Source of the DNA: an uncultured Akkermansia sp.
GTDB lineage: Bacteria; Verrucomicrobiota; Verrucomicrobiia; Verrucomicrobiales; Akkermansiaceae
Direction of reading: 5' to 3'
Length of the DNA stretch: 32,842 bases
Assembly (NCBI GenBank): GCA_947589295.1
Contig: CANQBZ010000025.1
Coordinates: 1 to 32,842, forward strand
Shown: positions 29,050 through 32,842 of the stretch, piece by piece
How positions within the stretch are numbered: the first letter of the stretch is position 1
How the letters are laid out: every line of letters begins with the position of its first letter
Made by a program: the position numbers and the translations under genes
The notes under the pieces: generated by a model
Database searches by the model: none
What the model saw: the letters and a program-made list of their open reading frames with translations, nothing else
What the model was told of the DNA's origin: nothing

Positions 29050-29838
29050 TCACTTGAGCGAGGAATCCAATCCCGGGAGAAGCGGGGTATCCTTACCCTG
29101 CTCGTCCTTCGGGGGCTCCGGCGGGGCCACGGGCTTGGGGGCATCCACCCCCAAAATAAGCAGCCTCTGCTGCGCAGCTCCTTGCAATGGGGAAGCCGGG
29201 CAGCGTTGCGCAATCTGCTCGTAGTAGGTGCGAGCCCCCTGCTCATCCCCATTTTTATGGGCCAAATCACCGAGAGAAAGCAGAGCGAGCGCCTGATAGG
29301 GCGTATCGCCGGCGCGGCTCACCGTCTGCCACAATTCAGCGGCTTTCTCCTTCTCTCCGCCTCGCATATAATACCCGGCTAAGTAGACCTGGGCTCGCAA
29401 ACGCAGCAACGGTTCATCCGCGTTGAGCGCCACCTGCTGCAGCTCGGCGATTCCCTGCTGCTGCTCACCGCCGGCAAGCAACTGCATGCCACGCAAAAGC
29501 TGTGCCGTTCCCACCGCTTGGGTGCCACGATAATCTCGAATAATGCGGTCCAAGATTTCCACGTCCATGCCCTCACGATCGGCGACGGAATCCACCACGC
29601 CCAGCGCCTGCAACAGAAGACCCGAGGCCTCTGCCTCCTGCCGCATCCGGTACGTGCCGTAGATAATGGCCGCAGCCGCCAGCAGCATGATGGCCATGAT
29701 CGCAACAAGCAGCTTCTTGTAATGCGCGTTCAAAAATTGCTCGTGGCGAGAGGGGCCCAACTCAATCTCACCGATTGCTTTCATCTCTTCAGGCGTGAGC
29801 TCGGGTGCATCCTTCAGCTTGTCGTGTTTTTTAGCCAT
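29050..29838 (-). CDS. membrane-anchored TPR protein (YfgM-like)
   Basis: 262 residues: a cytoplasmic N-terminus of about 40 residues, one membrane helix (LLVAIMAIMLLAAAAIIYGTY, about 43-63), then helical TPR-like repeats (AVGTAQLLRGMQLLAGG, LRAQVYLAGYYMRGG, YQALALLSLGDLAHKNGDEQGA) and a Pro-rich end. The layout matches the YfgM/TPR_21 type, envelope proteins linked to secretion or periplasmic chaperones. It starts 8 bases after the metF stop. Confidence 0.75.
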   Translation of the reverse strand: MAKKHDKLKDAPELTPEEMKAIGEIELGPSRHEQFLNAHYKKLLVAIMAIMLLAAAAIIYGTYRMRQEAEASGLLLQALGVVDSVADREGMDVEILDRIIRDYRGTQAVGTAQLLRGMQLLAGGEQQQGIAELQQVALNADEPLLRLRAQVYLAGYYMRGGEKEKAAELWQTVSRAGDTPYQALALLSLGDLAHKNGDEQGARTYYEQIAQRCPASPLQGAAQQRLLILGVDAPKPVAPPEPPKDEQGKDTPLLPGLDSSLK

Positions 29839-29846
29839 AGTACAGG

Positions 29847-30794
29847 TTAATTTTTGTAAAGAGATTTGAGGGATTTGAGGCGGTCCACATCAATATAGTT
29901 ATTGATGCCAAGATTGCGGTAAATTTCAAGAGTGGCCTTGGAACGATTGAGGGTGTAAAAGTGAATTCCATCCACATCTGCGTCCAGGAGCTCGCTGCAC
30001 TGCTGGCTGGCGTAGTTGATGCCGATGCGCTCCAGACTCACCTTGTCCCCGCCAGCGCGCAACATCGCCCGGAGCAAACGCGCCGGAAAATTCGTGCCCG
30101 CGGAAAGCTCCGCCATCCGATTCATGCCGGATACGCTCGTCACCGGCATAATACCCGCAATAATAGGTACCTGAATCCCCAGCAGACGGCAGCGATCACG
30201 ATAATCAAAAAAAGCATGATTATCAAAGAAGAGCTGCGTGCAAATGTAGTCCGCTCCCTCGTCAATCTTCGCTTTCAGAAAATCCATCTCACGCAAACGA
30301 TTGGGGGTATCCGGATGTCCTTCTGCAAAGCCGGCAACTCCCACGGCAAGGTGGTAAGGCAGCGCACGGCGACTCTCCCATTCTCGAATGAATCGAACCA
30401 ATTCTGCCGCGTGGTGAAACGCATCTCGACCAGGATCGTAAGCGCCATGGCGGGGAGGATCACCGCGCAACGCCAACACGGCCCGCGCCCCCGCTTTCAC
30501 AAAACCGTCCAGGATTTCCTCAAGCTCTTTTTCTGTATGGCCCACGCAGGTGAGGTGGGGTACGGTGGGGATTCCCCTCTGTTGAATGTCATGCACGACA
30601 GCTCGCGTCAGCTCGCGCGAGCCGCCACCCGCACCATAAGTCACGCTCACAAAACTTGGACGGAACTCCTGAAGCGTCACAATCGTCTGCAGCAGCGATT
30701 CCGCGCCCTGGGGCGTCTTGGGCGGAAAAAATTCAAAGGAAAAGCTGGGAGCGCTCCCAAAAAGGCCGGAGCTGGGGTTATCTTGCATCATCAC
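29847..30794 (-). CDS. metF: 5,10-methylenetetrahydrofolate reductase
   Basis: Flavoprotein reducing 5,10-methylene-THF to 5-methyl-THF for methionine synthesis. Family motifs: FSFEFFPPKT at the N-terminus, SVTYGAGGG, HLTCVGHT, ALRGDPP, GVAGFAEGHP, and QLFFDN. The 315 residues are normal for bacterial MetF without a regulatory domain. Its ATG overlaps the stop of the upstream gene by four bases, which indicates translational coupling. Confidence 0.93.
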   Translation of the reverse strand: MMMQDNPSSGLFGSAPSFSFEFFPPKTPQGAESLLQTIVTLQEFRPSFVSVTYGAGGGSRELTRAVVHDIQQRGIPTVPHLTCVGHTEKELEEILDGFVKAGARAVLALRGDPPRHGAYDPGRDAFHHAAELVRFIREWESRRALPYHLAVGVAGFAEGHPDTPNRLREMDFLKAKIDEGADYICTQLFFDNHAFFDYRDRCRLLGIQVPIIAGIMPVTSVSGMNRMAELSAGTNFPARLLRAMLRAGGDKVSLERIGINYASQQCSELLDADVDGIHFYTLNRSKATLEIYRNLGINNYIDVDRLKSLKSLYKN

Positions 30795-31672
30795 TGCTCC
30801 AGAGTGTTTATGGTATCGTCCAGCGAGGGAAGCTCGTCGCTGCTCCGAGCAGGCGCCACCGGGGTCGATGCATGTGCGGGGGTATCCACGGACGGCGAAG
30901 CAGGAGACTCCGGCGCGTCCGAAGGAGGCGGTGGAGGCAACGGCGGAGGCACGTGGTCATCCGCATCGCTGCTGGGCGTTCCCGGCAATGGCTGTATGGG
31001 GGCTGCCCCCGGGCTTTCACCGAGCAATTCCTTGGCGCTCTTAAATGGAGACACGATCACCTCATCCCCGGGCGTTGGCTCAAGCTTCTTTGCATCTGCT
31101 GCTTCCGTGGTGATATCCGTCTCCTTCCTTGTGGCGCTCACCTGCCCCGACTCCGCGTCACGACTGTCCACCACCAGCTCGCAAAGCACCACCCCTTCCC
31201 GGCGCACCGCCAACACTGCCCCCGGCTGAAACAATTCCGGCACACTCGGCCTGATCATCACGCAGTTCCACTCCGGATCAAATGAAGCCACCTGGCCGAT
31301 AACTGCGCTGTGCGGCGAAGCAGCTTCCTCTTTCTGCTGCACAGCCCGAACTCGCGCCGCCTCCTCTTTCCTCTTAGCCGCCGCTACCACATTGTTCTCC
31401 TCAGCCTCGTTGATGGTCGCCTCATCCCGACGCGCTGCGGCCTCTTGCTCCAAACGCGCCCTCTCGACCTCCGGCGCCTCCACCTCAGGGTCGTATGCCA
31501 TCATCTGCTGGCGATGAATGTCGCTCTTTTTCTCATATTCCGCTAGTTTCAGCGAAGATTGGTAGGCATCGTAATTGCCCTGCCAACTGGGTATGACAAA
31601 GAGTACAGCGTAGAACATCAGCCCCACCGACAAACACAGCAAGGTGAGTATGGTGATGCGAAATCCATTCAT
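30791..31672 (-). CDS. membrane-anchored coiled-coil protein with a possible SH3-like domain
   Basis: About 293 residues. A membrane helix near the N-terminus (ITILTLLCLSVGLMFYAVLFV) is followed by a charged coiled coil rich in Glu, Arg and Ala (about 50-125). A beta-rich segment comes next (IGQVASFDPEWNCVMI ... PGAVLAVRREGVVLCELVVDS ... PGDEVIVSP), resembling SH3-like barrels of envelope proteins, then a long Pro/Ser-rich tail. I prefer the ATG at 31672, with GTGAGG before it; a start at 31708 would add 12 basic residues. It heads the operon with metF. Confidence 0.65.
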   Translation of the reverse strand: MNGFRITILTLLCLSVGLMFYAVLFVIPSWQGNYDAYQSSLKLAEYEKKSDIHRQQMMAYDPEVEAPEVERARLEQEAAARRDEATINEAEENNVVAAAKRKEEAARVRAVQQKEEAASPHSAVIGQVASFDPEWNCVMIRPSVPELFQPGAVLAVRREGVVLCELVVDSRDAESGQVSATRKETDITTEAADAKKLEPTPGDEVIVSPFKSAKELLGESPGAAPIQPLPGTPSSDADDHVPPPLPPPPPSDAPESPASPSVDTPAHASTPVAPARSSDELPSLDDTINTLEQ

Positions 31673-31727
31673 ACGCCTCACCCTACCATATTTTCTCCCA
31701 CGTTTCAAGCCTGTATTCTGTCAGGTC

Positions 31728-31749
31728 AACCGCATTAGAAAATGCGGTT
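31728..31749. repeat. perfect 9-bp hairpin upstream of the metF operon
   Basis: AACCGCATT (31728-31736) and AATGCGGTT (31741-31749) with a 4-base loop. No T-run follows on either strand, so it does not look like a terminator. It lies next to an IS-end-like motif. Confidence 0.6.
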
Positions 31750-31753
31750 GCCT

Positions 31754-31785
31754 CGCATTGCCTCAACAAATAAAGTTACCGAAAG
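31754..31785. repeat. orphan IS terminus
   Basis: CGCATTGCCTCAACAAATAA followed by AGTTACCGAA closely matches the left terminus of the deleted IS at 11370. No partner end was found in the next 150 bases. Confidence 0.5.
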
Positions 31786-31909
31786 GTCGCACCGAACAGA
31801 AAATGAACAAACACGCAAGGAGTGTGTTGCTTTCCGCAGATTGTCATTGGACTGTTGAGCGACATGAAAACGCTGGGGCGCTACGTCAAAACGAAAGGCT
31901 GCCTTTTCC

Positions 31910-32842
31910 TCACTCCTTCGCACCGTTCTCTTGGAGGAGTTTCACAATTTCATTCCGGTAGCTTTTTCTTTTCTCCTCCTGAGCGATCTGCAAGGCGGTC
32001 TTGCCTGCTTTATTCTTGATGTTCGGATCCGCCCCGGCATCCAGAAGGGCTTGAACGCCACTACTATCCCTTGTCACGGCCATCATGAGGGCGGTGTTGC
32101 CCTCGTTGTCCTGTGCGTTGATGCGGACGCCTCGTTGCATGAGAAGACGCACTGCGTCAGCGTCTCGTCTAACGTGGCAAGGAAAGAGAGTCGTCCTTCC
32201 CTTGGCATCGCGCACGCGCGCACCGGCGCCGGCATGGAGGAGCTGGGCAATCATTTCCACATCCTTTGCGTAGAAAAGCGGGGTCTGTCCATCTTGGTCG
32301 ATCGGCTTGTTCACGTCAACTCCTGCTTCAATAAAGGCGGGCAGCACGTCAGCAATCCTGTACTCGTCCTCTTTTACAGAGGCAACAAAGTTGGCGAGGA
32401 GAGAGTTGCCGTTTTCGTCAATCTCATTCGGATTCGAACCCGTTTTTAAAAATGCGCGAAATGCGTTTTCATTCATGATTCCCTGCTCGTTATCGCGGTT
32501 TTCTTTTATCCACGCCATCAGATCCGGTTTGTAACCGTGCTTCTTGAGGATTTGGATGATATCAACGTAGTCCTCTTCGAGCCTGGCAGGATACTTGCTA
32601 TGATCCGCCCATTTGACATCGCCCATGATCCGATCCGTCATGTCCTTGGGGATGCGGGCGCCGAGCTCGAGCAGCGGCTCGATGTTCTCCGGATCCACAA
32701 CCTGGAGTTCTCCGGGGTCGATTCCCTTTTCCTTGAGCAGCTTCACGACCTCCACCGCACCTCCCTTCATGGCGAGACTCATAGCTGATTCCTCTTCGTC
32801 TTTCTCTCCGCATTTCACGGTCGGGTCCACCCTGGCATCCAG
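31910..32842 (-). CDS. ankyrin-repeat protein, 5' end outside the window
   Basis: The frame is open to the right edge; before the first internal start it reads LDAR-VDPTVK, which is itself an ankyrin-like LLDAGADP segment, so the gene continues beyond the window. About 310 residues are visible. Ankyrin repeats are clear at the C-terminal end (DGQTPLFYAKDVEMIAQLLHAGA, EGNTALMMAVTRDSSGVQALLDAGADPN, AGKTALQIAQEE). Ankyrin repeats bind proteins; the partner is unknown. No signal peptide can be judged as the N-terminus is missing. Confidence 0.8.
   Translation of the reverse strand: MDARVDPTVKCGEKDEEESAMSLAMKGGAVEVVKLLKEKGIDPGELQVVDPENIEPLLELGARIPKDMTDRIMGDVKWADHSKYPARLEEDYVDIIQILKKHGYKPDLMAWIKENRDNEQGIMNENAFRAFLKTGSNPNEIDENGNSLLANFVASVKEDEYRIADVLPAFIEAGVDVNKPIDQDGQTPLFYAKDVEMIAQLLHAGAGARVRDAKGRTTLFPCHVRRDADAVRLLMQRGVRINAQDNEGNTALMMAVTRDSSGVQALLDAGADPNIKNKAGKTALQIAQEEKRKSYRNEIVKLLQENGAKE

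Overview
The window looks like chromosomal DNA of a Gram-negative, probably anaerobic bacterium with moderately high GC. It encodes an outer-membrane porin, periplasmic SurA-like and Sel1 proteins, a class III (oxygen-sensitive) ribonucleotide reductase, and Feo ferrous iron uptake. The long IspH, the short archaeal/eukaryotic-type ProS and the gene mix suggest a Verrucomicrobiota-type host, possibly related to Akkermansia. That placement is inference and was not tested by any search.

Layout. Bases 1-302 are the right end of an insertion sequence (IS), followed by an AT-rich gene-free stretch. Next on the minus strand come nrdD, a separate 70-codon glycyl-radical-domain gene and nrdG; then proS-nadE; a Sel1-repeat protein; and rpsN-fmdB-CNNM/CorC. 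A 440-bp internally deleted IS copy lies at 11370-11809. The plus strand then carries a SurA-like foldase, feoA-feoB-small Cys-rich membrane protein, an OprB-like porin, tRNA-Met, tRNA-Leu and ispH. The minus strand resumes with an MdaB/KefF-like flavoprotein, rpmE (type B) and gyrB-gyrA. Divergent from gyrB is a metal-efflux pair (HMA metallochaperone plus P1B-type ATPase). tRNA-Arg follows, then a minus-strand operon (coiled-coil/SH3-like protein, metF, TPR protein, unknown protein) and an ankyrin-repeat gene running off the right edge.

Functional groups are dNTP synthesis in anoxia (nrdD/nrdG), NAD synthesis with Pro-tRNA charging (nadE, proS), iron import with a metal-type operator, Zn/Cd export, DNA supercoiling (gyrBA), isoprenoid precursors (ispH) and folate/methionine (metF).

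The points most worth a second look are these: FeoB carries a DUF805-like membrane domain that appears circularly permuted; the NrdD glycyl-radical domain is a separate gene; the best gyrB promoter has a 17-bp spacer made entirely of alternating purine-pyrimidine (Z-DNA-prone) sequence; several promoters sit so close to the start codon that the mRNAs should be leaderless; and all three tRNAs have a G1-U72 first pair.
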